Below are positions 12,396 to 33,424 of a stretch of DNA of 64,000 nucleotides, one piece after another. This DNA is from Paralvinella palmiformis (lineage: Eukaryota; Annelida; Polychaeta; Terebellida; Alvinellidae), in contig JAODUP010000159.1 of the NCBI GenBank assembly GCA_025642065.1, forward strand, positions 345,001 to 409,000, in the 5' to 3' direction. The translations under genes and the position numbers were made by a program. The first letter of the stretch is position 1. Each line of letters starts with the position of its first letter. Below the pieces are notes generated by a model. That model made no database searches and was not told the origin of the DNA. It saw nothing but the letters and a program-made list of their open reading frames with translations.

Positions 12396-12805
12396 TAGAA
12401 TTAGTAGGAAAAAAAAGGAAAAATATCCTCACTGGACAAAAAATCCCTCTTGGACAAAAATATTCGATACCCTATGCTATTGATTCAGTGTGTTTGTCAT
12501 TTTCAGTTAGGTACACTTGTGACCAGGTCTGTGTCATATAATAATCAAGCAGTGTATTTTTGTTACCATTTCTTGTATTTTTCTTACAATTCACTAATAT
12601 GCGCAAATATTCTGTAATATATCAAAAATGTGTTCTCAAATTTTGGGATTACAAAATAATGTATGCCTACTGATACATAACATTCAGTAATATAAGTCAG
12701 CCATTTATCTGTATCAAATTATTTAATTTCAATTTAGATAAATCTGTAACTGGTGTGTTGTTTTTAGCATTTACATATTTACAAAGTTCAGTGTATACGT
12801 GTTAC

Positions 12806-12948
12806 AGTTAATCTGTATAATCAAGTACTGAGGTAATATGTATATTACCTGAATATTTCAGGTAATCTGTATTAGATCTCAGTTAGCAATAGACGTATTA
12901 TCTGAATATTTCAGGTAATACACAAATTACTTGATTCTACAGATTAAC

Positions 12949-12949
<1 letters not shown>
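12806..12949. mobile_element. small inverted-repeat element (hairpin MITE candidate)
   Basis: agttaatctgtataatcaagta at the left pairs with tacttgattctacagattaact-like sequence at the right end. The core contains two copies of a near-palindrome, acctgaatatttcaggt. The whole segment of about 144 bases could fold as one hairpin. It is followed by (TA)n at 12954-12990. Confidence 0.6.
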
Positions 12950-12990
<41 letters not shown>

Positions 12991-12993
<3 letters not shown>

Positions 12994-14195
12994 ATGAAGT
13001 TTTTTTATAGTTTAATAATTTAACTAAAATAGAGATAGTAATGTTGTCTAAAAATGATGAGAAAAGCAGTTAAATGATATTTATGTGATAGGACCAAAAA
13101 CTGGGTCAGATCAATAATTTGTCCCTGTTTTATTTCCTGTTTGCTGAATTATGTGGGACAAGTTAACTGTTATTCTGCATTAATTATAAATGGGGATTAC
13201 CATTTGCAAGAAACAACTAAGTATAAACAACATCTCATGCTGAAGGCACAAACTAGGTACGCAAATCAGGGAAATATTACAATCAGGATACAAGTTAGAA
13301 TCCAGTCCAGACGACAGATTTTCATTGGACTTTTACATGTAATTATTGATCGTGTATGGCTGCACATTTATGATTTTGATTGCTGATATTAATTTAGCCA
13401 CCAAATCAATTCAGATATAATCAACATTCGTACATTATGTAGCCAGCAATGTTGACACATTAGGTTATTAGGAGGAAAACACGGAACAGATGAAAATTAG
13501 TAATCTGCTCTATTCAGAAAAATATTAAACCTGGAAGTGTTTTTCTGGCATTTAAAAAATTTATTACAATTTTTCTTCTAAATCCTTTAGAAAGTTAATC
13601 ATCACTTCTACTTCGTAACAATATTCTTATGATTTTTTCCCCGAACAATCCTTAGGAGCCTATCGTCCCACAATTAATTAATCATTTGACATAAATCTAC
13701 CCATGAAATAATCCTAAAAAATACTGTTACCACATCTAGAAACTTGAGTAATAAGTGTTTAAATATAATCGGCTCATCATGAACTACCCCAGCTGTTCCG
13801 AGAAGAGTTATTGTAGAAGATGTATCCATACTTGAAGATATAATATCAATTTTTCTTTTGGTCAATTTAGGCGTACAGAATATTGAAACATTAAATCCGT
13901 TATCTTTTTGTCAGTTTACACTTACCTAGGCTTAAACATTAATAAGACACTTAATTGATTGTTGAAACATATTGAGCGGCAATGGTTTTGTCCATTTTCT
14001 CATAGATGGATTAGCTCAGGCGGGTGTTTGTCCGGATCTGTGTTTAATGTCCAGCAAGGATACTATATCCTGGATCTCTCTGTCGTCAATACAGTGTGGA
14101 AAAGGTCAAAGTGACCCGGAGGGTTTTTGATGATTTTACACATTGTTTATGTAGCATCATCCGGCCAATTAGTGTCATAACAATAACACAAAGGA
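12991..14195. other. no gene recognised
   Basis: AT-rich intergenic DNA. Frames at 13141-13386 (+) and 13674-13865 (-) have no recognised domain. I looked here for 5' exons of the mannosidase gene and found nothing convincing. Confidence 0.4.
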
Positions 14196-14203
14196 TAACG
14201 TGT

Positions 14204-14250
<47 letters not shown>

Positions 14251-14252
14251 CG

Positions 14253-14284
<32 letters not shown>

Positions 14285-14303
14285 TGTGTGTGTGTTCGTG
14301 TGT
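14196..14303. repeat. compound (GT)n(TC)n(GT)n microsatellite
   Basis: A GT tract from about 14202, a TC tract from about 14252 and a second short GT tract to about 14302. A similar compound (CT)n(TA)n tract lies at 14560-14647. Confidence 0.9.
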
Positions 14304-14557
14304 TTTAAAACTGAAAACGCATTGAATCAGCGTTTGTTTAATTGATGAAAGGTCTCTTAACTCAGTGTAATCTGTAAATTCCACCAAAGCTTCATTAACG
14401 TCTGTAGTAATTGAGGCTTGGTTCATTAAATTAACTGAAATCACTTTCCCCATGAAGACTTTAATAAATGAAAATATCTACAAATTACACTTATATTATT
14501 TAAACTTGTTTAGTACAGGTCTGATATATGTGGTCATCATACTCTAAAATTATATGT

Positions 14558-14651
<94 letters not shown>

Positions 14652-15214
14652 GGTATACTATTAGTGTATTAGTCGAACCCAGCAGATAAGTTGAAGTTTT
14701 AACCCTGTTATTCTTTCTTTAGACAGAAGCTCGTCGTATAAGTCAGTCGAGGTCCACTTCTGAAGTATGGCTTGCCAGTTTTTAAAGAATTTTCTGTCTA
14801 ATAATATGAATAAAATTTCGTCATCACACAAACACACTTATACTAACGTTTTAATCATTAAAAATGGGGTGATTCCTTCCTTGAAAGATAGAAATTTATA
14901 TAAATAAAAGACTTCCCGAACAGTGACGAGAAGAAAGAATTTGCACTAATAATGTGTGTACATCGGGAAAAATGGTAGTCTAGGACAATTGTTTTAATAT
15001 TTGATGTGATAGTTACACAAGCGGTTGTTAATATGTTGTTCTAGTGTTTGTGTAAACATGGCTAACGCCTTCATCGTCACATATGGCGTTTACTGATCAT
15101 TTTTATTGAAGTAATTTAGTGTGTGTGTGTGTGTGTGTGTGTGCCTCTATCTCATTTATTCAGTGAGATATTTCTTCCTCTGGCTTTGTGTTTTTTTCTT
15201 CTGTCGCCATTACT

Positions 15215-15400
15215 TTGGATGCTCTGATAGTGACATAGATGGGGCACTGTACGGCAAACCTCCATGTTGTAGGTTCGAATCCGACCTCAGTACCCGTATT
15301 TTTTAGACATTTCTTAGGAAGTCACCTATCTCGACCATACGTTCGATGTCACGTGACTAGTCTTAGTGTCACGACTAAACAAACCACTCACTCGCTCACT
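15215..15400 (+). mobile_element. tRNA-derived SINE, family D
   Basis: The A-box region is degenerate (gatagtgacatagatggggc). The B box gtaggttcgaatcc is clear. The tail aaacaaaccactcactcgctcac shows where the ACTC/GAGT simple repeat begins. The same tail, in reverse orientation, borders the GAGT tract near 21250-21262. Confidence 0.6.
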
Positions 15401-15571
15401 GTAATTCTGCCATTATTTTCATCCCATAATTTATGCTGAATGTTTAAATGGATTTCCATCCCATAATTGATCATGTTATATTTATATCCGCTAATTGTCT
15501 ATTACTCATCACATCCTCTTTATTCTTGTCTCTCTTGTTAACATTGTGTGTTATCTCTTTAACCGTTTTAG

Positions 15572-23948
<8,377 letters not shown>

Positions 23949-24598
23949 TGGTGATGAAGCTTCGATTAGGTTTCTTCGCATGAAAAGTCTTTTTGGTGCC
24001 AGGAGTCAATTCAAGTTTGTTCAGTTATGTCATCAGTTCTGTGTATCATAAAACAATTCATTCACAGCCGATACATTGTTTCAGAATCAGGCATCATTTC
24101 AGCCTCCTGAGTCTCATCTCATCTTTTCATGTCTGTTGTCATCTGCCCAACTGCGAATGACAATCATTCGTTCAGCCTTGTTGTAAAACGACGAGTTCCC
24201 ACAACAATGCTTTAAGCTGATTAATACATGAAGGTGTTGCCACAATTTACTTGGGAGTTGATATTTAGGTTTATACTGACACGTAGAACTATGGTAGTTA
24301 GTTCATTTTTACCGATGTGATGGCGATGATGATGATGATGATGATGATAGTGATGGTGATAAACATCACGTTTAATAACGTTGACACATATCTGAATCTA
24401 TGTTAACCTAAAGCTTCCATGAGAGATCTGGTTCCGGCCTTTTTCTGGTAATGGCATGATTGTGGCTGTTTGCGTTTAAATGATGAAAGCGAAATCTCTC
24501 GGTACAAACAAACAAGAAGTAATATTATTTGTTTGTTTGTTAAAGTGTCAGTATCACCTCATTCATTGACACATGTCATATTATGTCAGCATACTAAG

Positions 24599-24640
<42 letters not shown>

Positions 24641-25902
24641 GTGTGATAATGATTGTGCAATAATCCATCAGCCGATTAACTGATGAAGATGCCTTATCCT
24701 AATAATGTGGTGTAGGTTGTGTGTTGTGTCACAGATTGTGCAAGATGCTGTATACGGCATATTATGGTATAAATAGTGTGTCATGCTGCTGTTGACTGTA
24801 TGATGTGTTGTCCATTACGTGGCACGGTATAGATTGTATGATGTATATCACCGGATGTAGATTGTGCAAGGCCCTATAGAGTATGTAAGTGATGTTGTTT
24901 AGATTGTGTGACTTGTGTGACATGGTGTAGATTGTGTGACATTCAGCAGACAATGTGATGTAGAATACACTGTGTAATATGTAACATATTGTAGATTGTA
25001 CAAGATGGCCCAGATTGTGTCATGTGGCGTAGATTGTAACCATCACCTATATAACTGATTAAGTCAGCTGTTATTTAGCAGATGTCTAATTGATAGTTTG
25101 ACATAATCAGGGAAGGTGAGATGGTAGACAAACAGCTGTCATCTGACAGATGTGTCATCTGTCAGCCAGATGTCTGCCAACAGATATGACATCTGACACC
25201 TAAGCACCAGCACTATAAATAGGTTTTTATTCAAGTTTTGTTTGTTGCTAATGTATTCATTTCTTTGTCTCATAAACATCAGGCTTATATACAGACTTAA
25301 TGTCGTAGTGAGCGTGGCTGAGATGGCTGTCATGTCTTAAGATATGAATTGCCAATAATGACAGTCATACAGTATGAATGTCAACTGGTGTCTTGTCTTG
25401 TCTTGGATGTCCTTGTTCTCGTTTTGGTGATGGTCATAATATGGTGTAACTGTCATACCCTCAAGTTGGCTGTCATGTCATAGTGTCATTAGCTGGAATC
25501 CTGGGTAGGGGTATATGTCACCTTCAAAAATGAAGGTGGGGGATGGGTTAAAGCATTAATTTTCATCCTCTCCCCTTATGCTTGCATTCATCCGCCATCG
25601 TATAAACCTACGCATGTCTCGATCATGATTATCTAAGATGAATGGCAGCTGTCATATTGTGGTGTGTGTGTGTGAGGATGTGTGTGAGTGTGTGTGTGTC
25701 CTGTTAATATGTTTAACTTAAGACAAAAATCTCAGCCAGCATGTCAGCAGATTGTACTTATATAATGTACGGGAACTGTTGTTGACATTTAGGAAATTGG
25801 GTTGTCTGTCAAAAGACTATTTGTCAATGTTTGTTCTAATGATGGTGGGCATATATGTGGCATTACTCTTGTTTATTTTGTAAATTTGTTCTTTAAAATA
25901 AA
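23949..25902 (+). other. probable mannosidase 3' UTR
   Basis: No coding sense follows the stop. An AATAAA lies at 25897-25902 and is the first good poly(A) signal I noticed in the plus direction. The stretch holds (TA)n at 24601-24636, a degenerate TGTAGATTGTG repeat at 24700-25030 and a perfect hairpin at about 25144-25166 (ctgacagatg / catctgtcag). The UTR extent is inferred. Confidence 0.4.
24700..25035. repeat. degenerate repeat, gtagattgtgyraga core
   Basis: About ten loose copies of a 20-30 bp unit containing tagattgtg, spaced irregularly. No open frame of note. Confidence 0.55.
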
Positions 25903-25937
25903 GAAGACTGAAATACATATTCCTTTGTGAGATACAG

Positions 25938-25973
<36 letters not shown>

Positions 25974-27268
25974 CCTAGCACGAATTACAAATGACTATAT
26001 TTATATGGTATACACATTGTCATTCAAAAACAAATTTTGTTGTCATATCACACCCGTAGTAAATTAAAGATTTTATATTTAATTCATTTGTTAGTGTGTG
26101 TGTGTGTGTATGTCTGTCTGTCTGTGTGTTGTCACATGACCGCTCTAATTAGAGTACACTATCGCCAATAAATGCCTTGTTATATTTGATAATGATTTGG
26201 TCCAGCTGAGAATTACATTTCTGGTTATGTATAATTTCAAACTCGTTGATGAACGGGTGCTTCTACACTATTAATTAGCCTCGTCTTGTTGAATAGTTCT
26301 AATATATATATATATATATATAGACGGATTACTACAATGCTTCATTGATATTCACATTACTAACAGCGCAATACGTCACTCCAAGAAACTAAAGCGGGCC
26401 AATAATTCCTAAAACAGCTGATGGCCTATTGACCTGACCCATTTGTGGCATAAACAGACATCAATTATCAAATGTCCTTGAAACGGTCAACTTACGTCGT
26501 ACCAGAGCTGAATCTAGATGGCGCCCATTGTTGGAGATAGGAATTTGAATAATTCATTTGATAATATTATCATGATATTGGTGCAACATCTCAATAAACC
26601 TAGTTCTGATCATGCAAAATCGGGGTGGCGACGGTAATACTTGAGATTGTTCCAGATTTATTCGACAGTCTAAGTCTGTAGTGGTCGCTCACTATTTTTA
26701 CGCAAAAGATAACCTTCTTCGGCAAAATATCAATGCTGAAGCTGATGATATTGTAACAAGATATTCCTACTTGGATTCAGAAATGACACATTTTGAGACG
26801 GCGTTGAATGAACGGAGAGAGGTATACTTGGATTGCAATGTGATAATTCATGATTTTATTCAATAATCATTGCCATGGTCACAAATCAAGCTTAACACAA
26901 TTTAAGGAATTAGGCCATTTTTCCGCGTTGTTTTGCAGATGCGACAATGCAACGAACGGTTTCGATGGAAAGAAGAAACTAGAATACTTTTTAAAAAGTG
27001 ACAAAAACATTATTTTAGATCTAAGTTATCTAGAATAATAGGAGAATTCTTCGACGATTTTAGACGTTCACACATTTCTTGCGAAAGCTCCTTGCAAAAT
27101 TATATTCCAGCTGCCGTTCTGTGGTTTATTTGAGGTCATGAAAGTGACCTTTCCGTTGCGAATTTCGGAGACGCAACTGTTGGAGCTGGTCCACGTCTAA
27201 CTCGTCGTAATGCTTTGTTATCTATCTGTGCTCCAAGTGGATGGCAAGTTCCTTCCTAAGATATGAAT
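25903..27268. other. intergenic; one unexplained open frame
   Basis: Has (TA)n tracts at 25941-25968 and 26300-26322. The + frame at 26681-26866 (61 codons) is charged and helical-looking, with less repeat character than its surroundings, but I recognise no family and no splice signals to join it to anything. Confidence 0.35.
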
Positions 27269-27460
27269 GCGCCTCTGTGGTCTAGCGGTAGCGTGTTGGA
27301 CCACAGATTACTATACCACCCGTGTTCGAATCTCTGCGTGGGCATAGCTGAAGGGCGTTTCATCTTTGACTTCGCTTCATTACTTTTCGAGGTCGCTCGG
27401 CCCATTTAGCCTACCATGGGCACAAAAGTGGCCGTAAAACGCCAATCATCAATCAACCTA
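27269..27460 (+). mobile_element. tRNA-derived SINE, family A, well preserved
   Basis: gcgcctctgtggtctagcgg (A box), cgtgttcgaatctc (B box), then the body with tcatctttgacttcgcttca and ggcccatttagcctaccat, ending aaaacgccaatcatcaatca. It is a good reference copy for the family. Confidence 0.85.
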
Positions 27461-27879
27461 AGATATGAAGTGACTACTGCTAGCGCGCTGTTGAGTGTCA
27501 TCGCTACTATACATGATGAGACACCTGTACTATCTGTCGGCCGTAGAAAGACTGATGCCAGTTGAAATGATGATGATGAGATGATGACAGTTATATATCT
27601 TTAAAGTGGCGCTCGGTGTTGAAGTCCTAGATCCATAGAAGCTTATACTTTTCTAGCAACACGAAGCAACGTGGCCTTTCGCGGAAAGAAATTTATGACT
27701 GAAGATGGCTGCCAAGGTGTAGGTAGGAAACTGACTCTTAAATTAATGGGAGTTACTCATAAAATGTACCCACCCATACAAGTTGAATAAAGTGTGGACG
27801 TATCTGATCAAACCATAGTCAGCAGGTTATACGGCTACAAAAGTCGGAACGCGGACTTTAAAACTTGTTCCTGCGGAGA

Positions 27880-28256
27880 ACTGCTGGTTTGGTTTGGTTT
27901 TGTTGTTCGGGGAGAATCCCCAGGCTGTCGCTTAATCAGCACAGCCTCTATGTTGGAGTGGTTGAGAATCCTCCTCCCCCACCACTCACAGGGGAGCAGT
28001 ACGGAAAGATGGAGCCGAAATACCCTGAGGGTGGTCACTGCCAGAGTGTTTTACGTCCTCAGGGGGGTTTTTAACGTCCCCCTTTATTTTAAATAATTCA
28101 GTGGAGACGGCAGCGCCATTTAACGTGGTCAGCCAACCACGATGTAGTGAGCCGAGAAATTAATCCCTGGAAAAGTTTCGACCTCTTACGGGGGTTCGAA
28201 CCTGCGACCGTTGGCACCAAGTGCCGGGTGCTTAACCACTAGGCCACCGGAGCTCA
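27880..28256 (-). mobile_element. tRNA-derived SINE, family B, full length, reverse
   Basis: The minus strand starts gagctccggtggcctagtgg (A box), then gcaggttcgaaccc (B box), the body with tttccagggattaatttctc, tggcgctgccgtctccac and cagtactgctcccctgtgag-like sequence, ending in a ccccgaac(aaaacc)n tail. At about 375 bp it is the longest copy in the window. Confidence 0.85.
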
Positions 28257-29104
28257 CTAAGGAGAACTGCTCGTGCCGTCGACTCGTATAACTGAGGGTT
28301 TGGAATAATAACAAATGAATGTTAACAAGTAAACATCATAGTCCCAATGATAGTCCTAACCAATATCAAATTTGCGAGGATGGAGACAAATAAATACACA
28401 TACACTCAATCTCTTTTATTTATATATAGATTACCGCTTCACGGGGGAAAAAGACGCCCACAACATCATATCCCAAAGACAGAGGAGATCCAGAGATGGC
28501 GCCATACTGATGACACAAATCATATCGGACACATGGGATCCCGATCGGTGGTAACATACATACACCTGTATAAGATGACTAACAAAAACTAACATTGAGA
28601 AAGTGAAGGTTCGGAATTTAATATTCAAAAATTGATTATTTAAAGTTCAGGAATGATTTTCTTTTTGACAAAGAATATATAAAGGACTTTCTAATTAATG
28701 AGATATATAAATGCAATGGTCAGGTGTGGTATATACTCCACCATGAGTTATATGATGTTAAGAAGCCCGTAGATCCAACTATCGACACGTATCGCTGACT
28801 CATCAATCCATGAGCCTGGTATGATTAAAAACAATCTTTGTCTGTTCTTTAGATTCCTGGCTTGAAAATAAAGATTCATTCGTGGATTGAAGATTAGTCA
28901 GTTAGATTCTGGTTTGACAACGTAACAGTCATGAGTAACAAGTGATGGATGTTCTACCAGGTAACTGTCAATCCTGATTATTTATCGTTCTTCTGATGGT
29001 CGAACGATAACAAACAGTTCAAATCGAGTTCGAGCTCAATCCTGGATGAATCTACATTTGTTTGGTGCCACTCTTCGTCTGATCATATCAGATCTACATT
29101 GAAC

Positions 29105-29500
29105 ATAATAATAATAATAATAATAATAAACTTCTACAGCGCCAAAATCCTCAAAATGAATAGAGTTCAGCGGCGCACCTAATACAGGTGTTGGGCAAAC
29201 TCACAGTCAATGTATAATGCAAAATTCATCAACAAATGATCGGATACAATGGAAACTTAGGGGGGATAAGAAGGTCTGAAAAGGTGAATTTTCAAATGGA
29301 GATGGGAATAAACTGTGTTATTTGATGACTTAACATGTTCAGGGAGTGAATTCCAGAGAGTAGGGACAGCAACTGAAAAAGCATGAGTCCCAGCATGAGT
29401 TTTAACCTTGGAAACAGAGGAACGGAGCTATCTGGACTTGGGTGCTTGAGAAACACATGTGATGCAATTCGACAGAACTTCCACGTTGATGGCATATTAT
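29105..29500 (-). mobile_element. non-LTR retrotransposon 3' fragment, second family
   Basis: The minus strand encodes HAFSVAVPTLWNSLPEHVK and then a short IHLFRPS tail. This is the same post-RT landmark (PTLWNSLP) as the CR1-like copies but clearly a different family. The 3' end abuts (TAA)n at 29107-29129. It is frameshifted and 5'-truncated. Confidence 0.75.
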
Positions 29501-29636
29501 GGGCTGTTTGTATCGCAAAGGAAACCGTACATCTTACGAAAGAGATTAGTTTCTTACATTATTATTATTATCTCTCATCATACTATAAATAATAATTCAA
29601 TTAATGTGTGTTAAATGTTTGTTGTCTGTCTGTCTA

Positions 29637-29639
<3 letters not shown>

Positions 29640-29710
<71 letters not shown>

Positions 29711-29726
29711 CACACACACACACACC
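29640..29726. repeat. (TC)n(CA)n microsatellite
   Basis: About 65 bases of TC followed by a short CA run. Confidence 0.95.
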
Positions 29727-29991
29727 ACCACCACTGCACTATCTCTACTGATTGGATCTATTTATTCGTGATGGAGTTAGTCATTAGTTTTGGTTATGTT
29801 TTTATTTGTTTTAATTTGCCATTATCTGTCAAATATTAAATCCCCATTTATCAAGCATTAGTCTTGACGAGCGTAATCTTGAACAAATCTTCCGGAAAAT
29901 GTAGACATTTGAAGAAAAACAAATGTCTGTCAGCTTTGAAATTGGTACTGGATTATTAGTACTATCAAGTCTAATCCTGTTGTTGAGCTTC

Positions 29992-30028
<37 letters not shown>

Positions 30029-30135
30029 GGAGGAGAGGGAGGGAGAGAGGAGAGCAGATGTCAGATCTACCAGCTGGGTGGAAGTAGGGTACCTACCAGA
30101 CAAGCGATCTTTTTGTACACAAAAGTATAGATTAG

Positions 30136-30310
30136 TTTTGTCCTATAACGGTAAAGTGTCCTATAACGGTAAAGTGTCCTATAACGGTAAAGTGTCCTAT
30201 AACGGTAAAGTGTCCTATAACGGTAAAGTGTCCTATAACAGTAAAGTGTCTTATAACGGTAAAGTGTCCTATAACGGTAAAGTGTCTTATAACGGTAAAG
30301 TGTCTTATAA
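30136..30310. repeat. 18-bp minisatellite, about ten copies
   Basis: Unit tgtcctataacggtaaag, almost perfect apart from cagtaa in copy six and tctt for tcct in three copies. The period is a multiple of three and stop-free on both strands, which explains the open frames here. Confidence 0.92.
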
Positions 30311-31039
30311 TATATGTTCATGGTGTGTGGAAGTTGGGAGTATCCTCAATAGTAATCCAATTACTCCGATCATGGATGGTGTTAATGATTTAGATGGGTT
30401 TATTCCAAAAGAGTCTCCCGTGTGACGTTTTTTACTCAAATGACTCATACTCTCGTCGTAAAGGAGGACAGGTGTGATATTCGGTGAGACCATCTTCCAG
30501 TAGGAAAAAAGAAGTGCATCTGAAAAAGACGACGAGGTGACCTTCTCTTCGTCGTGGACCAAATACGTGATCCAAGAAGGACGACAAAGATTACTGTGGC
30601 TCGTCGTGGATATAAACTGGCAGTCAGAGCTGCCGTGATTAAGATACATACTGAAAAATCTCACATACACAAATTATCTGTTATCTGAAGCCGGAGAAGT
30701 CTGATAACTAAGCATGGATTTTATGTTATGTTATATGTTATGTGTTATATGTAATGTTATTGTATATGTTATATATTATATGTTATGTTATGTTATGTTA
30801 TGTTATTTGATATAACCATTGATTCATAATTAACATCAAGTCATATCTAAACAGTCAATTAGTGTTTATTAAGTGATGACCTAATTAATGATTTCGGTGA
30901 ATCTCTTGTAAGCTTTATTGTGTTGATATATAATGCTGATAGTAATATGATTATCAATGGAGCATTATTATAAAGCATGTATTTGCAGTAGAATTATTCA
31001 CCAATTGTGAGCATAAGGTGTGTTCGTTCATCAATAGAT
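30311..31039. other. no gene recognised
   Basis: A 121-codon minus frame at 30305-30670 partly overlaps the 18-bp repeat and resembles no family I know. A TTATG-rich stretch lies at 30720-30805. Confidence 0.4.
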
Positions 31040-31230
31040 AATATAATAATGATGATGTTTTATGGCCACTTTTGTGAACATGGTGGGCTAAATGGGCCGA
31101 GCGACCTCCAGGGCTAATGAAGCGAAGCCAAAGATGAAACACCCTTGAGATATGCCCACGTCGAGATTCGAACTCAGGTGGTAGTGATCTGTGATCCAAC
31201 GCGTTACCAACTAGATCACGGGGGCGCCGT
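31040..31230 (-). mobile_element. tRNA-derived SINE, family A, reverse
   Basis: The minus strand starts gcgcccccgtgatctagttgg (A box), has gagttcgaatctcg (B box), and ends with the ggccataaaac tail just before (ATC)n-like sequence near 31050. Confidence 0.8.
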
Positions 31231-31750
31231 TCAACAGATAAGACATCTGAAATACAGATTACACATTTTTTTATTCCGACTACATAAATCTGCCTCATCT
31301 TTCTATCGTATGAATTAAATTTGGGGTTTTGCAAAAGTTAAAGTCCACAGATAAGTCACTTCAGATTATAAGTCCCACTTTCGTGTACCTTTACTTAGAG
31401 GGGCACAGATATAAAATAGTGATCACTGTTACAGACTGTCTGTTGGTCACGGGTAACACAGCCAACCAACTAGTGTGTGTGACACTGTAGTTGGTTGGTC
31501 TTGGTAAGATGGTCATCCAATTCCATCTTGCCCTTTCCTGCTCATGGTCTTTCTAACAAGTTGTTGAGATAATTCGTGAGTGGTCTGCAGGTTTTAGGTC
31601 GTGGGTTGTATTAGATGTAGGCACCATCCATGTTTGATAGTGGGACAGATCCTATTTCATCAACCAGCTTTAGCTACCCGTAATATTGATGTAGGAATTA
31701 CTTAAAGATCCCTATTTTAAGACTGCAAATTTTAACATTATATTCATCCA

Positions 31751-31812
<62 letters not shown>

Positions 31813-31814
<2 letters not shown>

Positions 31815-32998
31815 TGTAAATCGGCAAAGGATAGTGACGTTTTAAGTTAGCGAATTATTGGTTCTAAAATTACCGAATTTCGTCATTTTATCCCATGTGA
31901 TATCAAGTCTGAATTATCTGTGTAAATTCACGACTATTGTCTCAAATCACACCTTCAAAACACACCGATACCTGTAATTTCTTGTAATTCACACCATAAA
32001 CAAACACACGGTCACACGCAGACTTACTCATTCTTATCCAAATCAATGAGTGGTACCGACAAGATTAGTGAAGCCTTGGCATCTGGCAATAACATTGCCT
32101 AAACACAGATTGACTTAAAGATATCAACCCTGAAGCCACTTCACTCTGATTGGATGTTGCATGCATTCGACAACACCGCACAACGAAAAGACATTCTTCT
32201 CAATAATAATAATAATGTATATTTAATAAAACGCCCTTATTAGCAGGATCCATTCAAAGGCGCTGTACAAATAATATGTAATATAATAATACCCCAAATA
32301 ATATGTCTGTAAAAACCCTTAGGTGGTTTAAAAAATAGTAATTATTTATCTGTGAAAGCGACATTGAACAGGTGTGTGTTTAGAACAGATTTAAAATTTC
32401 CAAGAGACGACACATTTCTAATATTTGCCGGCAACCTATTCCACAAAGTGGGGGCTGCAACACAATCAACATATGACTTCAGCCGAGTCACTGGCACCTA
32501 CAATAGTATCTGACTGGATGACCTGAGTGTTCGGGATGACTTACTAATGGACACCAGTTCACACAGGTATGCCTTGGTAGACTCAGGGTTCTCACGTGCA
32601 CGTCATACAGAAAGCAATTGAAGAAATCGAAACAAGTGTCAGAGTTCAATAACTTTAAATGTTTAGTGTGGCGTGTAATTAGCTCACGTGTGAATGCTGA
32701 GTGTTGTATTGTAAATCTATATGATCACAGTTGATTGTTATGTGTGTAAAATAAACATTTGTAATACTAAATATATATAGGTTATTGACCAACGTTCAAT
32801 TTAATTGTTGTATGTAGTTAAATTTGCATACACAAGCTCACACTATAGAGAACAATAGTATATCCCCACAACTGTGAACTTTCGACGAGATTTATGATGG
32901 TGTGTTAGTCTCTAGATCGCATGATCACCAAATGTTGACGATCGTTTCAATTTGGCGATTTTTTTAATTCGCCAAATTAAAACGATCTTACAGTATTT
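31813..32998. mobile_element. DNA transposon candidate with nested LINE fragment
   Basis: The left end tactgtaaatcg followed by acgttttaagttagcgaatt is matched in inverted order at the right end (aattcgccaaattaaaacga, then tcttacagta). The right end also forms its own hairpin (about 32939-32989, 19-nt arms with one mismatch). The interior holds no transposase frame. The CR1-like fragment at 32206-32590 sits inside and is presumably a later insertion. The boundaries are inferred from the inverted ends. Confidence 0.5.
32206..32590 (-). mobile_element. non-LTR retrotransposon 3' fragment (CR1-like), reverse
   Basis: The 3' tail aataatgtatatttaataaa (reverse) lies at 32210-32232. The minus strand continues through the equivalents of ANIR, AAPTLWN-like and ELVSI segments found at 9685-10185. 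It is truncated upstream at about 32590. Confidence 0.75.
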
Positions 32999-33289
32999 TG
33001 AATGTGGAGAGAATGTTGTATATTAACATGTCATTTGTATATATTTTCATCGCATTATTTTATATTTATCACACTTGTTTTGTCTTAAAGATATTTATGT
33101 TGATTGAACAGTGTTTGTGACTAATGTTGTATGTTTACATTTACAAATAAACATGTCTTACTCTTAACTTCTGGATCTCTATGATGGCTCTACAGTAATA
33201 ATACACGTATATCCAATTAGCGGGTTATAAACTTTGATAACTTTCCCTATTCGTTATATGTTAGCTTATTTGTGTTAAAGGTCATGGCG

Positions 33290-33394
33290 GATGACATCCA
33301 TAGCGTGCAGTTCGAGTATGAAACAGAACGTGTTCTAGCAGAGCAACAAACCGACTGCGACAGAATACATTCTCAGTGGATAGGCACGATGTAG
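33290..33394 (+). other. short open segment after an AG, unknown
   Basis: After tttgtgttaaag the sequence reads ATGGCGGATGACATCC and stays open for 34 codons to a TAG at about 33394, in a mildly GC-richer patch. No family is recognised. It could be a short peptide, part of a noncoding transcript, or chance. Confidence 0.15.
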
Positions 33395-33424
33395 CAGGCA
33401 GATATACATTAAATATGTCCTGGT

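Noticed and set aside
30305..30670. 121-codon minus frame
   Set aside because: Partly inside the 18-bp array and the rest shows no family, start or splice support.
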